Assembly: GCF_039724765.1 (NCBI RefSeq)
Contig: NZ_CP155729.1
Coordinates: 3,729,501 to 3,793,500, forward strand
Source: Sagittula stellata E-37
Lineage (GTDB): Bacteria; Pseudomonadota; Alphaproteobacteria; Rhodobacterales; Rhodobacteraceae
Reading direction: 5' to 3'
DNA length: 64,000 bases
Shown here: positions 27,332-35,090 of the stretch, in pieces
Layout: every line of letters begins with the position of its first letter
How positions within the stretch are numbered: the stretch's first letter is position 1
Translations under genes and position numbers: made by a program
The notes under the pieces: model-generated
The model's input: only the letters and a program-made list of their open reading frames with translations
Database searches by the model: none
What the model was told of the DNA's origin: nothing

Positions 27332-28153
27332 GTGAAAGCCGAGATCGAACGACGCATACATTTCGACTACGCCCAGCGGATCATGTTCATGAACGCATCC
27401 GGGATGCGTTTCGAACAGCCGGTCGACGTCGATATCCATTTCGACGCGATCGAGGTCAGCATCGCCGCGTCCGGCGAACGGCACTGGTACTTCCTGATCG
27501 ACATCACCGGGGCCTCCATCTCGCCCGCGCTTTGCAAGGCCTACGCGGGCCGCATACACGCGCTGAACCTGCATCACGCGCTTGGCTCCGCCCGGTATGG
27601 CTCCGGTCCGGACATCACCGCCGCGCTGGCCTCCATGACGAAGGAAACCGGCTTCAACATGCCGGTTTTCCCGGATAAGGCGGCGGCGCTGCGCTACCTT
27701 CAGGACATCCGCGACGCGAACGTGCCGCCCCGGGTGGACGAACGGACGCTGCGCTTCCACGACCTCTACCCGCGCGTCACCTTCGACACCAACCGCCGCA
27801 TCGTCGAGATCGACATGTCCGAGATGACGCTCAACCACGGGCGCGACGTGTCCGACCTCTTCGACCATATCGAGGCCCGGGTGGTCGCCATGGGCCAGCC
27901 GATGAAGTGGTACGCGCTTGTAAACTACCGCGATACGCAGGTCCTGCCCGCCGCGTGGGTCGAATACTCCCGCCGGGGCCGCGACCTGAACACCAGCTTC
28001 TCGCTGGCGACGCTGCGCTACAACGTCCCCGGCGAAGAGGCCGAGAACATCCGCGCGCGCAGCGCCAGCGGCGGCTTCGCGCCCAACATCTTCGCCACCC
28101 GCGCCGAGGCGCTGGCACAGCTCGACCTCCTGCGCAGCATGCGCGAGGCGTGA
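27332..28153 (+). CDS. Unknown protein with internal duplication
   Basis: A 273-residue soluble protein starting with GTG behind AGAGGACG. Two similar halves are visible. Residues about 7-128 (RRIHFDYAQRIMFMNASGM, WYFLIDITGA, LNLHHALGSARYG, DKAAALRYLQDIR) match about 145-270 (PRVTFDTNRRIVEIDMSEM, WYALVNYRDTQ, LNTSFSLATLRYNV, TRAEALAQLDLLR). The alternation of strands and helices is reminiscent of STAS/SpoIIAA-like folds, but that is speculative. It is encoded against the direction of the surrounding transporter genes, between livF and the PaaK-like gene, whose start it faces. Confidence 0.75.
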   Translation: MKAEIERRIHFDYAQRIMFMNASGMRFEQPVDVDIHFDAIEVSIAASGERHWYFLIDITGASISPALCKAYAGRIHALNLHHALGSARYGSGPDITAALASMTKETGFNMPVFPDKAAALRYLQDIRDANVPPRVDERTLRFHDLYPRVTFDTNRRIVEIDMSEMTLNHGRDVSDLFDHIEARVVAMGQPMKWYALVNYRDTQVLPAAWVEYSRRGRDLNTSFSLATLRYNVPGEEAENIRARSASGGFAPNIFATRAEALAQLDLLRSMREA

Positions 28154-28192
28154 CAGGCAACGCGCGCCGTCTTCCCGACCGGTTCCCATCCT

Positions 28193-29014
28193 TCAGGCCA
28201 GCCAGCGCTTGCGGCGGCGGTAAGAGCGTACGTCGCGGAACGATTTGCGGCCCTCGTCGGACATGCCGAGGTAGAATTCCTTCACGTCCGGGTTCTCGCG
28301 CAGTTCCTGCGCCGGACCTTCCATCACCACCCTCCCGTTTTCGAGAATATATCCCGAATGCGCGTAGCGCAGCGCGACGTTGGTGTTCTGTTCGGCCAGC
28401 AGGAAGGACACGCCCTCCCCCTCGTTCACCGCCTTCACGATCTCGAAGATCTGCTCCACCAGTTGCGGCGCCAGCCCCATCGACGGTTCGTCCAGCAGGA
28501 TCGTCTCCGGGCGGCTCATCAGCGCGCGACCGATCGCCGTCATCTGCTGCTCCCCGCCCGAGGTATAGCCCGCCTGGCTCTTGCGCCGCTCCTTGAGCCG
28601 CGGAAAATACGTATAGACCATGTCGAGGTCCGCCTCGATGGCGCCCTTGCCGTCGCGCCGCGTATAGGCGCCGGTCATCAGGTTCTCCTCCACGGTCAGG
28701 TGCTCGAAGCAGTGCCGCCCCTCCATCACCTGGATCACGCCGCGCTTCACCAGCGCCGCCGGGTCGAGGTCCTGCACCCGCTCGCCCTTGTAGACGATGG
28801 ACCCCTTGGTCACTTCGCCCCGCTCGCTGTGCAGCAGGTTGGAAATCGCCTTCAGCGTCGTGGTCTTGCCCGCGCCATTACCGCCCAGAAGCGCGGTGAT
28901 CCCGCCTTTCCGGACCGTCAGGGACACCCCCTTCAGCACGAGGATCACGTGGTTGTAGATCACCTCGATGTTGTTGACCTCAAGCAGGGTCTCGGTCTTC
29001 CCGGCGTCCAGCAT
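28193..29014 (-). CDS. livF: Liv-type ABC transporter ATP-binding protein LivF
   Basis: A 273-residue ATPase with Walker A GGNGAGKTTT, the signature TSGGEQQM, Walker B TILLDEPSMGLAP and the switch region LLAEQNT. The short helical domain and AEQN-type switch are typical of LivF. It is longer than average at the C-terminus (RKSFRDVRSYRRRKRWLA), a basic tail common in this subgroup. The ATG at 29014 has GAGAGGA upstream; a longer frame lacks one. It is the last gene of the transporter operon and is preceded by a stable stem-loop. Confidence 0.93.
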   Translation of the reverse strand: MLDAGKTETLLEVNNIEVIYNHVILVLKGVSLTVRKGGITALLGGNGAGKTTTLKAISNLLHSERGEVTKGSIVYKGERVQDLDPAALVKRGVIQVMEGRHCFEHLTVEENLMTGAYTRRDGKGAIEADLDMVYTYFPRLKERRKSQAGYTSGGEQQMTAIGRALMSRPETILLDEPSMGLAPQLVEQIFEIVKAVNEGEGVSFLLAEQNTNVALRYAHSGYILENGRVVMEGPAQELRENPDVKEFYLGMSDEGRKSFRDVRSYRRRKRWLA

Positions 29015-29085
29015 GGCGTTCCTCTCGCAGCGCGCCGGACCCACCCCGGAACCGCTGCCTCGTCTTCGTGAAATTGCCTCGATGG

Positions 29086-29118
29086 GTCCGGCGGCGGCAG
29101 CGTGCGCCGCCGCCGGAC
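29086..29118 (-). other. Stem-loop between livK and livF
   Basis: GTCCGGCGGCGG (29086-29097) pairs perfectly with CCGCCGCCGGAC (29107-29118) around nine bases, 18 bases after the livK stop in the direction of transcription. No T run follows. Such structures after binding-protein genes often protect the upstream message from 3' decay and lower expression of the downstream gene; that role here is inferred. Confidence 0.65.
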
Positions 29119-29136
29119 ATCGTCACGCGAAAGCCG

Positions 29137-30429
29137 TCAGCCGCCGCAGTTCTCGTTGACCGGCCACGGCTGGTTGGCCTCGGCGTATTCCGCCGCCGAA
29201 GAGGCGATCAGATCGGCATAGCCCTCGGTGTTGGGGACGAGGTGGTCCGAGGCCTTCACGAACTTCTCGCCGTCCCACTCCAGCATCCAGCCGCCGGACT
29301 TGCCGGTGTGGTCGCTGCAGGAGGTCTTGAACGGCGGCACCATTCCGGTCAGGCCCAGTTCGTCGATGCGCGCCTCGGTCATGTCGATGTTCTCCAGACC
29401 CCAGCGCAGTTGCGACGCGTCGATCTCGGCAGTGCCGTATTCTTCCTGCGCCTTGCGGATACCTTCCGCCAGAATGGCCGAGATGATGATGCCGCGGTTG
29501 TAGAACACGCCTTCCATCTCTTCCGGGTTCGACTTCGTCAGGCCGGCGTCGACCACGTACTTCTTGATGTCCGCGATGACCGGTGCCTCGGCGTTGGGGA
29601 ACGACCACGAGATCGACTTGTAGCCCTTGCCGTCCTCGCCGACGATCTTGAGGTCGGCGTCATGCCCGGCCCACCACACGCCGATGAAGTTCTCCATCGG
29701 GAACTTGGTCTTCACCGCTTCGGTGATGGCACCGGCGTTCATCGCACCCCAGCCCCACATGATCACGTAGTCCGGGCGCTCGCGGCGGATCTGCAGCCAC
29801 TGGGCCGACTGGTTCTGCATTTCCTTCAGACCGACCGGGATCGGCACCAGCTCGAAGCCCTTCTCCTCGGCCAGTTTTTCGAGCACCGGCAGCGGCTCCT
29901 TGCCGAACGGGTGGTCGAGGTGCAGGTGCACGATCTTCTTGCCCTCCAGCGACCCTTGGCTTTCGAGATACTGGATGATCATGTCGGCGCCGTCCCAGTA
30001 CCCGGCGGGCGTGTTGAAGGCCCACTGGAAGGTCTCGCCATCCATCATCGGGCTGAAACCGTAGCCCGAGGCAAGGATCGGGATCTCGTCCACGTTGGTC
30101 TTCGGCAGCACCTGCAGGGTGATGCCGGTGGACCACGGCTGGGTCACGATGGCCTGCCCCTTGGTCTTCTCGTAACATTCGACGCCCTTTTCGGTGGAAT
30201 AGCCGGTCTCGCATTCCTCGAAGTTGATCTTGGCGCCGCCGATGCCGCCGTCCCGCTCGTTGAGCATGGTCATGTAGTCGGCCTGCCCGTTCATCAGCGG
30301 AATGCCGGTCGCGGCAAAGGGGCCGGTCCGGTAGCTCAGGTTCGGGGTGTACAGTTCCTGCGCCATGGCAGCGCCTGCGGTGACACCCGCGACGACCGCG
30401 GCCACCGCCAGTTTCGTGAAGTGTTTCAT
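29137..30429 (-). CDS. livK: Liv-type ABC transporter substrate-binding protein
   Basis: A 430-residue periplasmic binding protein with a signal peptide (VAGVTAGAAMA) and the two-lobe type I fold of the LIVBP family. Visible pieces are YRTGPFAATGIPLMNG, KINFEECETGYSTEKG, DGADMIIQYLESQG, LHLDHPFGKEP and GVFYNRGIIISAILAEGI. It is longer than classic leucine-binding proteins and belongs to a subgroup often linked to aromatic or fatty acid ligases. The amino acid name is only conventional. A GGGAGGAG site precedes the ATG. The 139-base spacer to livM holds a GGTGCAG/CTGCACC hairpin (30507-30523). Confidence 0.92.
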   Translation of the reverse strand: MKHFTKLAVAAVVAGVTAGAAMAQELYTPNLSYRTGPFAATGIPLMNGQADYMTMLNERDGGIGGAKINFEECETGYSTEKGVECYEKTKGQAIVTQPWSTGITLQVLPKTNVDEIPILASGYGFSPMMDGETFQWAFNTPAGYWDGADMIIQYLESQGSLEGKKIVHLHLDHPFGKEPLPVLEKLAEEKGFELVPIPVGLKEMQNQSAQWLQIRRERPDYVIMWGWGAMNAGAITEAVKTKFPMENFIGVWWAGHDADLKIVGEDGKGYKSISWSFPNAEAPVIADIKKYVVDAGLTKSNPEEMEGVFYNRGIIISAILAEGIRKAQEEYGTAEIDASQLRWGLENIDMTEARIDELGLTGMVPPFKTSCSDHTGKSGGWMLEWDGEKFVKASDHLVPNTEGYADLIASSAAEYAEANQPWPVNENCGG

Positions 30430-30568
30430 TGGTTCTCCTCCCTGAAATCTTTCACTTCGTTTCTTTCGTCGTCCTTCGGTTCAGGCCTGGCCCGGACCCC
30501 GCGTAGGGTGCAGATCCTGCACCTTCGCCCCGTGTCGCCGGGCGCAGCCCCGGTCCCGCCGCGCCGCG

Positions 30569-31645
30569 TCAGTGCGGGAACGGCCAGAGGATCATCTTCT
30601 CCCGGATCAGCCGCCAAAGCTGCGCCAGCCCGTGCGGCTCCACGATCAGGAAGAACACGATCAGGCTCCCCACGATCATGATGTTGAGGTGCTCCACCAG
30701 CGCGCTGTCGATGGAAATCCCCAGCGCGTTCGGCAGCAGGTTCAGCACCACCGGCAGCCCGACGATCAGGATGGCGCCCAGGTAGTTGCCCATGATCGAG
30801 CCCAGCCCGCCGATGATCGCGATGAACAGGATGCGGAACGACAGCGGGATATCGAACAGGTTCGGCTCTGCCGCGCCGCGCCACATGAAAACGAACAGCG
30901 CCCCGGCCACGCCCACGATGTAGGACGAGATGGCAAAGGCCGTCAGCTTCGAGCGCATCAGGTTGATGCCGATCAGCTCGGCGGCGATGTCCATGTCCCG
31001 CGTCGCCTTCCACGTCCGCCCCAGCGTGCCGCGCGTCAGGTTGATGCAGAGCATCGTCAACAGGCAGACGATGAACAGCACCACGTAATACTGCACGATG
31101 CTGCTGGCCTGCGGGCCCGCCACGTACACCCCGAACATTTCGAGGTTCGGCACCTGTATGGCTCCGCTTGCGTTGTAGTTGTAAAGCCAGGCCCATTTCT
31201 CGAACAGCCAAACGAGGAAGAACTGCGCCGCCAGCGTTGCGATGGCCAGGTAGAACCCCTTGATGCGCAGGCTCGGGATGCCGAAGGCCACACCCACCCC
31301 GGCCGAGAACACCCCCGACAAAAGGATCGCCACGATCGGGTTCATCCACGGCATGAGCGTGATCAGCTTGTAGCAGGCATAGGCCCCCACCCCCATGAAG
31401 GCCGCGGTGCCCAGCGAAAGCTGCCCGGCATAGCCCGTCAGGATGTTCAGCCCCAGCGCCGCCAGCGAATAGATCAGCACCGGGATCAGCAGCGTCTGAA
31501 AGGCGAACTCGCTCGCCGTCAGCGGAAAGATTACCCAGGCGCACAGCAGGATCACCCCAAGAAGGATCGCGTCCTGCCGGACCGGGAACAGCGCCTGGTC
31601 CGCCTCGTATGTCGTCTTGAACTGTCCGGCGGTGCGATAGAGCAT
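30569..31645 (-). CDS. livM: Liv-type ABC transporter permease LivM
   Basis: A 358-residue inner-membrane permease with about nine hydrophobic helices and the family motif LNILTGYAGQLSLGTAAFMG, followed by FGIPSLRIKGFYLAIATLA and GGLGSIMGNYLGAI. The C-terminus runs into the cytoplasm with GLAQLWRLIREK, a feature of the long LivM subgroup. GGGAGG lies eight bases before the ATG. Its upstream neighbour is the small phasin-like gene, with about 64 bases between. Confidence 0.93.
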   Translation of the reverse strand: MLYRTAGQFKTTYEADQALFPVRQDAILLGVILLCAWVIFPLTASEFAFQTLLIPVLIYSLAALGLNILTGYAGQLSLGTAAFMGVGAYACYKLITLMPWMNPIVAILLSGVFSAGVGVAFGIPSLRIKGFYLAIATLAAQFFLVWLFEKWAWLYNYNASGAIQVPNLEMFGVYVAGPQASSIVQYYVVLFIVCLLTMLCINLTRGTLGRTWKATRDMDIAAELIGINLMRSKLTAFAISSYIVGVAGALFVFMWRGAAEPNLFDIPLSFRILFIAIIGGLGSIMGNYLGAILIVGLPVVLNLLPNALGISIDSALVEHLNIMIVGSLIVFFLIVEPHGLAQLWRLIREKMILWPFPH

Positions 31646-31709
31646 CCGCGGTCCTCCCTCTTTGTCGCCCGGGCCGGTCTTGCCGCCGGTCCCCGGGCGT
31701 CTTGCTGTT

Positions 31710-32024
31710 TCAGTCGTCTCCGCGCCGTCTCTGACCCGGAATGGCCGCCGTCCAGAAAGCCGCCATGGCCTTCAGCGACGTCGCGGTGGCCGTCATCGAC
31801 GCGGTCATCATGGTGTTCATGACGTCCATCTGCGCCCTCATCACGCCCTGCACCGCCTCGTGCTGCGTGTCGTGGTATTCGCCCAGCCCGTTCGCCGCCC
31901 GGGCGATGTCGGCGGCGTCCTCGCGCGCCGGGGCCCGTGCGCGCGTCGAGCGGTCCCTTTGCGGCGCGCCGGTCTTCGCGGCACGCGTCCTGTCCGTCCG
32001 AGTGGGGGTCTTCTGTGTGGCCAT
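31710..32024 (-). CDS. Small basic/amphipathic protein inside the liv operon (phasin-like, unknown)
   Basis: A 104-residue protein. The first 35 residues are rich in Thr, Arg, Lys and Ala (TPTRTDRTRAAKTGAPQRDR). The rest can form one long amphipathic helix (EYHDTQHEAVQGVMRAQMDV, then MNTMMTASMTATATSLKAMA). This layout recalls phasins that coat polyhydroxyalkanoate granules, but no diagnostic motif is present. Its ATG overlaps the stop of the small membrane protein upstream (TGATG), so it is translated with it. Its place between livH and livM is odd for a transporter operon. Confidence 0.6.
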   Translation of the reverse strand: MATQKTPTRTDRTRAAKTGAPQRDRSTRARAPAREDAADIARAANGLGEYHDTQHEAVQGVMRAQMDVMNTMMTASMTATATSLKAMAAFWTAAIPGQRRRGDD

Positions 32025-32272
32025 CAGGCATCCAGTCCTTCGTCTGCATCGTGACGCGCCCGGCTGCTGGTCGGCCGCACGTAGCCGGTCGCCTCGGAGT
32101 GCCGCACGATCCGGAACCACGCCCAGATCCCCAGTGCCGCCCCGAAGGCTGCCAGCAGCAGCGCAACGACCATACGCCCACCCTGCTCCACCGGCGTCGT
32201 CAGCGCCAGATAGCCAAAAGACCAAAACCCGGCCCAGGCCACCACGTTCAGAACCGCGATCAGTTTCGTCAT
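32024..32272 (-). CDS. Small two-helix membrane protein in the liv operon
   Basis: An 82-residue protein with two predicted membrane helices (LIAVLNVVAWAGFWSFGYLA and MVVALLLAAFGAALGIWAW) and a charged, probably cytoplasmic tail. The ATG at 32272 follows GGAG closely. The stop overlaps the next gene's start (TGATG). I recognise no family. The hairpin topology and position between livH and livM suggest an accessory subunit of the permease complex, an inference without direct support. Confidence 0.6.
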   Translation of the reverse strand: MTKLIAVLNVVAWAGFWSFGYLALTTPVEQGGRMVVALLLAAFGAALGIWAWFRIVRHSEATGYVRPTSSRARHDADEGLDA

Positions 32273-32413
32273 GTCACTCCACCCTCTGTACACCTGCTCC
32301 GACACCCGCCGCACCGGCCGACCATCCACGCGGCACGCCCATTCGTCCGGGGCTGTCCAACCTTTCGGAGGCCTCCGCGAACGCCACCGGCCCCATACGT
32401 CGCCGCAAGCCCG

Positions 32414-33367
32414 CTAGACCCGCTCGATGATCCGCTCCCCGAACAATCCCTGCGGACGGAACAGCAGCACGATCAGAGCCAGCACGAAGGCGAACCAAGT
32501 CTCGGTGTTGCCGCCAAGCAAGGGCTGACCCCAGTAGATCTCGAACAGCTTCTCCAGCAGGCCGATCATCAGCCCGCCGATGATCGCCCCGGTGATCGAC
32601 TCCAGCCCGCCCAGCATCAGCACCGGCAGCGCCTTGTAGGCGATGACCTCCAGCGCAAAGCTGACGCCCGCCCGCGCGCCCCAGGCGATGCCCGTGACCA
32701 GCGCGATGATGCCCGCGATGAACCACACAAGCACCCAGACAGTCTGCAGCGAGATGCCCACCGACAGCGCCGCCTGATGGTCGTCGCCCAGCGCCCGGAT
32801 CGCCCGGCCCATCCGCGTGTAGTTGAGGAAGGCCAGCAGCCCCGCCACCAGCGCGCAGGCCACCGCCACCACGGTGATGTCCAGATGCTGCAGGATCAGC
32901 AGCCCGCCCCAGGGCTCCAGCACCGTGTCGCCGGTGGGGATGCTCAGCTCCTCGGTGATCATCACCTTGTTTTCGCCGCCAAATATGATCTCGCCGAAGC
33001 CGATCAGGAACAGCGTGATGCCGATGGTCGCCATGAAGAGGATGATGTCAGGCTGCCCCACCAGCGGCCGCAGCACGACCCGCTCGATGGTCACAGCAAG
33101 GACGAACATCACCCCCAGCGTCAGCGCCACCGCGATCCAGGCCGGCACCCCGAAGGCATGCAACCCGACCAGCGTCAGCGCGGCAAAGACCACCATGATC
33201 CCCTGCGCGAAATTGAAGATCCGGCTGGAGCGGAAAATCAGCACGAACCCCAGCGCGATCAACGCGTAGAGCACGCCCGAAACCAACCCCTCCCAAAGCA
33301 CCTGCAACAGGAAGTCCGGCGCGTCGATCATGTCCGCGAACGGCTTGATGAAGATGTCGTTCAGCAT
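32414..33367 (-). CDS. livH: Liv-type ABC transporter permease LivH
   Basis: A 317-residue permease with eight or so hydrophobic helices. VSGVLYALIALGFVLIFRSS near the N-terminus and GGLESITGAIIGGLMIGLLE near the C-terminus are family hallmarks, as is the ending LLFRPQGLFGERIIERV. The start codon lies one base after the stop of the upstream secreted protein gene (TGACATG), so translation is coupled. It partners LivM in the membrane channel. Confidence 0.95.
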   Translation of the reverse strand: MLNDIFIKPFADMIDAPDFLLQVLWEGLVSGVLYALIALGFVLIFRSSRIFNFAQGIMVVFAALTLVGLHAFGVPAWIAVALTLGVMFVLAVTIERVVLRPLVGQPDIILFMATIGITLFLIGFGEIIFGGENKVMITEELSIPTGDTVLEPWGGLLILQHLDITVVAVACALVAGLLAFLNYTRMGRAIRALGDDHQAALSVGISLQTVWVLVWFIAGIIALVTGIAWGARAGVSFALEVIAYKALPVLMLGGLESITGAIIGGLMIGLLEKLFEIYWGQPLLGGNTETWFAFVLALIVLLFRPQGLFGERIIERV

Positions 33368-33368
33368 G

Positions 33369-33911
33369 TCATTCCCCCTCGCAGGTCTTTACGCCTGTCA
33401 TGCGCAAAACCTTCATCTCTGCCATGTTGGCCGGGTCGTGGACCGTGACGACCTCCTGAATCGGGCCGTCGCACCGGGTCAGGAAGACCATCGACGGCTC
33501 GACCTCGGGATCGAAGCCATTGCGCGCGCCCCAGTCGCGCATGGTCTCCCGGATGGTTTCCCGTCCCTCGGGATCGGGCCCCGGCATGGTGATGTCGCAA
33601 AAGACATTGCGGAACCCGGTGGCTTTGACGATCGCCGTATCATACAGGAAGTAGATGATCGGCTGGTCTTCGGAGGTCGGAACACCCCCGTCCGGCAGGA
33701 TGGCCCGTTCCGCCAGGACGCTCCCGTCATCCTTCGGGGCTTCACGGTACAGCCCGTCCGTTCCCAGAAGCGTCGGATCCTCCGCCCGTGCCACCGACAG
33801 GCAGGTTTCCAGCACATCGACCCAGACCTCAGGGGCCACCGCCCGGTCGGATTGCGCAAAGGCCCCGGTCCCGCAGACCGCTGCCACCAGACACAGTGCA
33901 ACTCGTTCCAT
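33369..33911 (-). CDS. Secreted protein of unknown function inside the liv operon
   Basis: A 180-residue protein with a signal peptide (MERVALCLVAAVCGTGAFAQ). The mature part has four cysteines, suggesting disulfides and a periplasmic location: C38 in VLETCLSVARAEDPTL, then Cys in NVFCDITMPGPDPEGRE, LTRCDGPIQE and GVKTCEGE. No family is recognised. The ATG overlaps the livG stop (TGATG) and its stop sits one base from livH, so it is locked into the transporter operon. A TTG one codon earlier is a less likely start. It could assist substrate capture, but nothing in the sequence proves that. Confidence 0.75.
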   Translation of the reverse strand: MERVALCLVAAVCGTGAFAQSDRAVAPEVWVDVLETCLSVARAEDPTLLGTDGLYREAPKDDGSVLAERAILPDGGVPTSEDQPIIYFLYDTAIVKATGFRNVFCDITMPGPDPEGRETIRETMRDWGARNGFDPEVEPSMVFLTRCDGPIQEVVTVHDPANMAEMKVLRMTGVKTCEGE

Positions 33912-34726
33912 CAATGCGCCACTCCCAGATAAGCGTCGATCACGTCCTGATTACCGCGCACCTCGTCGGGCGTGCCGTCGCCGATCTTGCGCCCGTAATC
34001 CATCACCACGACCCGGTCGGAGAGGTCCATGACCACCCCCATGTCGTGTTCGATCAGCGCAATCGTCGTCCCGAACTCGTCGTTCACGTCGAGGATGAAG
34101 CGGCTCATGTCCTCCTTCTCCTCGACGTTCATGCCCGCCATCGGCTCGTCCAGCAGCAGGATCGAGGGCTCTGCGGCCAGCGCGCGCGCCAGCTCCACCC
34201 GCTTCTTCAGACCGTAAGGCAGACGCCCCACCGGGGTCTTGCGGATCGCCTGGATCTCCAGGAAGTCGATCACCTTCTCCACCACCTCGCGGTTGGCCAT
34301 CTCCTCGTCTCGGGCCTTGCCCCACCACAGCGCCTGCGCCGCGATCCCGGCCTTCATGTGCGTCAGCCGCCCGGTCATCACGTTGTCGAGCACGCTCATC
34401 CCCTCGAACAGGGCGATGTTCTGGAAGGTCCGCGCCACCCCCATCCGCGCCACCTCGTAAGGCTTCATGGGCGGGCGCTTGGTCCCTTTGTACCAGACCT
34501 CTCCCATGGTCGGCGTGTAAAACCCCGAGATGATGTTGAGCATCGACGACTTGCCCGCCCCGTTCGGCCCGATGATCGCCCGGATCTCGCCCTCGCGGAT
34601 GTCGAAGGAAATGCCCGAGATCGCCGTCACCCCGCCGAACTTCAGCGTGATGTTCCGCATCTCCATCAACGTCCCGCCGATCTGCCGCCCGTCCGCGGTG
34701 GTGTAGCCTTCGGTCTGATCGAGCAT
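33911..34726 (-). CDS. livG: Liv-type ABC transporter ATP-binding protein LivG
   Basis: A 271-residue ATPase with Walker A GPNGAGKSSM, the signature region LPYGLKKRVELARAL (a degenerate LSGGQ, normal for this subgroup), Walker B SILLLDEPMAGM and switch LIEHDMGVVM. Two adjacent ATGs exist; 34726 has the better distance to AGGAGG than 34729. It couples to the secreted protein gene downstream. It follows the acyl-CoA ligase after about 360 bases of poorly coding DNA. Confidence 0.94.
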   Translation of the reverse strand: MLDQTEGYTTADGRQIGGTLMEMRNITLKFGGVTAISGISFDIREGEIRAIIGPNGAGKSSMLNIISGFYTPTMGEVWYKGTKRPPMKPYEVARMGVARTFQNIALFEGMSVLDNVMTGRLTHMKAGIAAQALWWGKARDEEMANREVVEKVIDFLEIQAIRKTPVGRLPYGLKKRVELARALAAEPSILLLDEPMAGMNVEEKEDMSRFILDVNDEFGTTIALIEHDMGVVMDLSDRVVVMDYGRKIGDGTPDEVRGNQDVIDAYLGVAH

Positions 34727-34860
34727 CATGCACCTCCTTTTGTTCTGTGGAGAATGGAACCCTCGGCAGAAAACGATCCACCGCCTCGAACTCCTCTGCA
34801 TGCGCGTTCTCTCATCGCGCGTTTGCTTGTTCTGGTCATCCAAAACCGGGTGTTTCGAAC

Positions 34861-35034
34861 ATGCCGACCGATCAAACCGACCTCTTCTGTGGCGGTGCAA
34901 TCCGCATCGCGAAATCGGAGAAAATCCCTGCCAACCGGGCATTCACAAAGGTCTGTGAACTGAACGGACTTGATCCGGGCTACGTACCGCTCCGGCTCGG
35001 AATTCTCATCCAGGCCGTTTACGATAAGCGCTGA
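34861..35034 (+). CDS. Possible small protein antisense within the liv operon (doubtful)
   Basis: A 57-codon frame in the 364-base gap between livG and the acyl-CoA ligase, on the opposite strand. It reads MPTDQTDLFCGGAIRIAKSE, then ANRAFTKVCELNGLDPGYVP and ends LGILIQAVYDKR. The amino acid sequence looks like a folded mixed alpha/beta peptide and the DNA is less GC-rich than its neighbours. But no good ribosome site precedes the ATG and I recognise no family. The remainder of the gap shows nothing else that I can identify. Confidence 0.3.
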   Translation: MPTDQTDLFCGGAIRIAKSEKIPANRAFTKVCELNGLDPGYVPLRLGILIQAVYDKR

Positions 35035-35090
35035 CCGCAAACCTGCGGGATGGTGGGCGGGGCGATCCGCGCAGCGGGAGCGTCCGGCCA

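Noticed and set aside
33369..33914. TTG at 33914 as the start of the secreted protein in the liv operon
   Set aside because: The ATG at 33911 overlaps the livG stop and is a stronger start; the extra Met adds nothing to the signal peptide.
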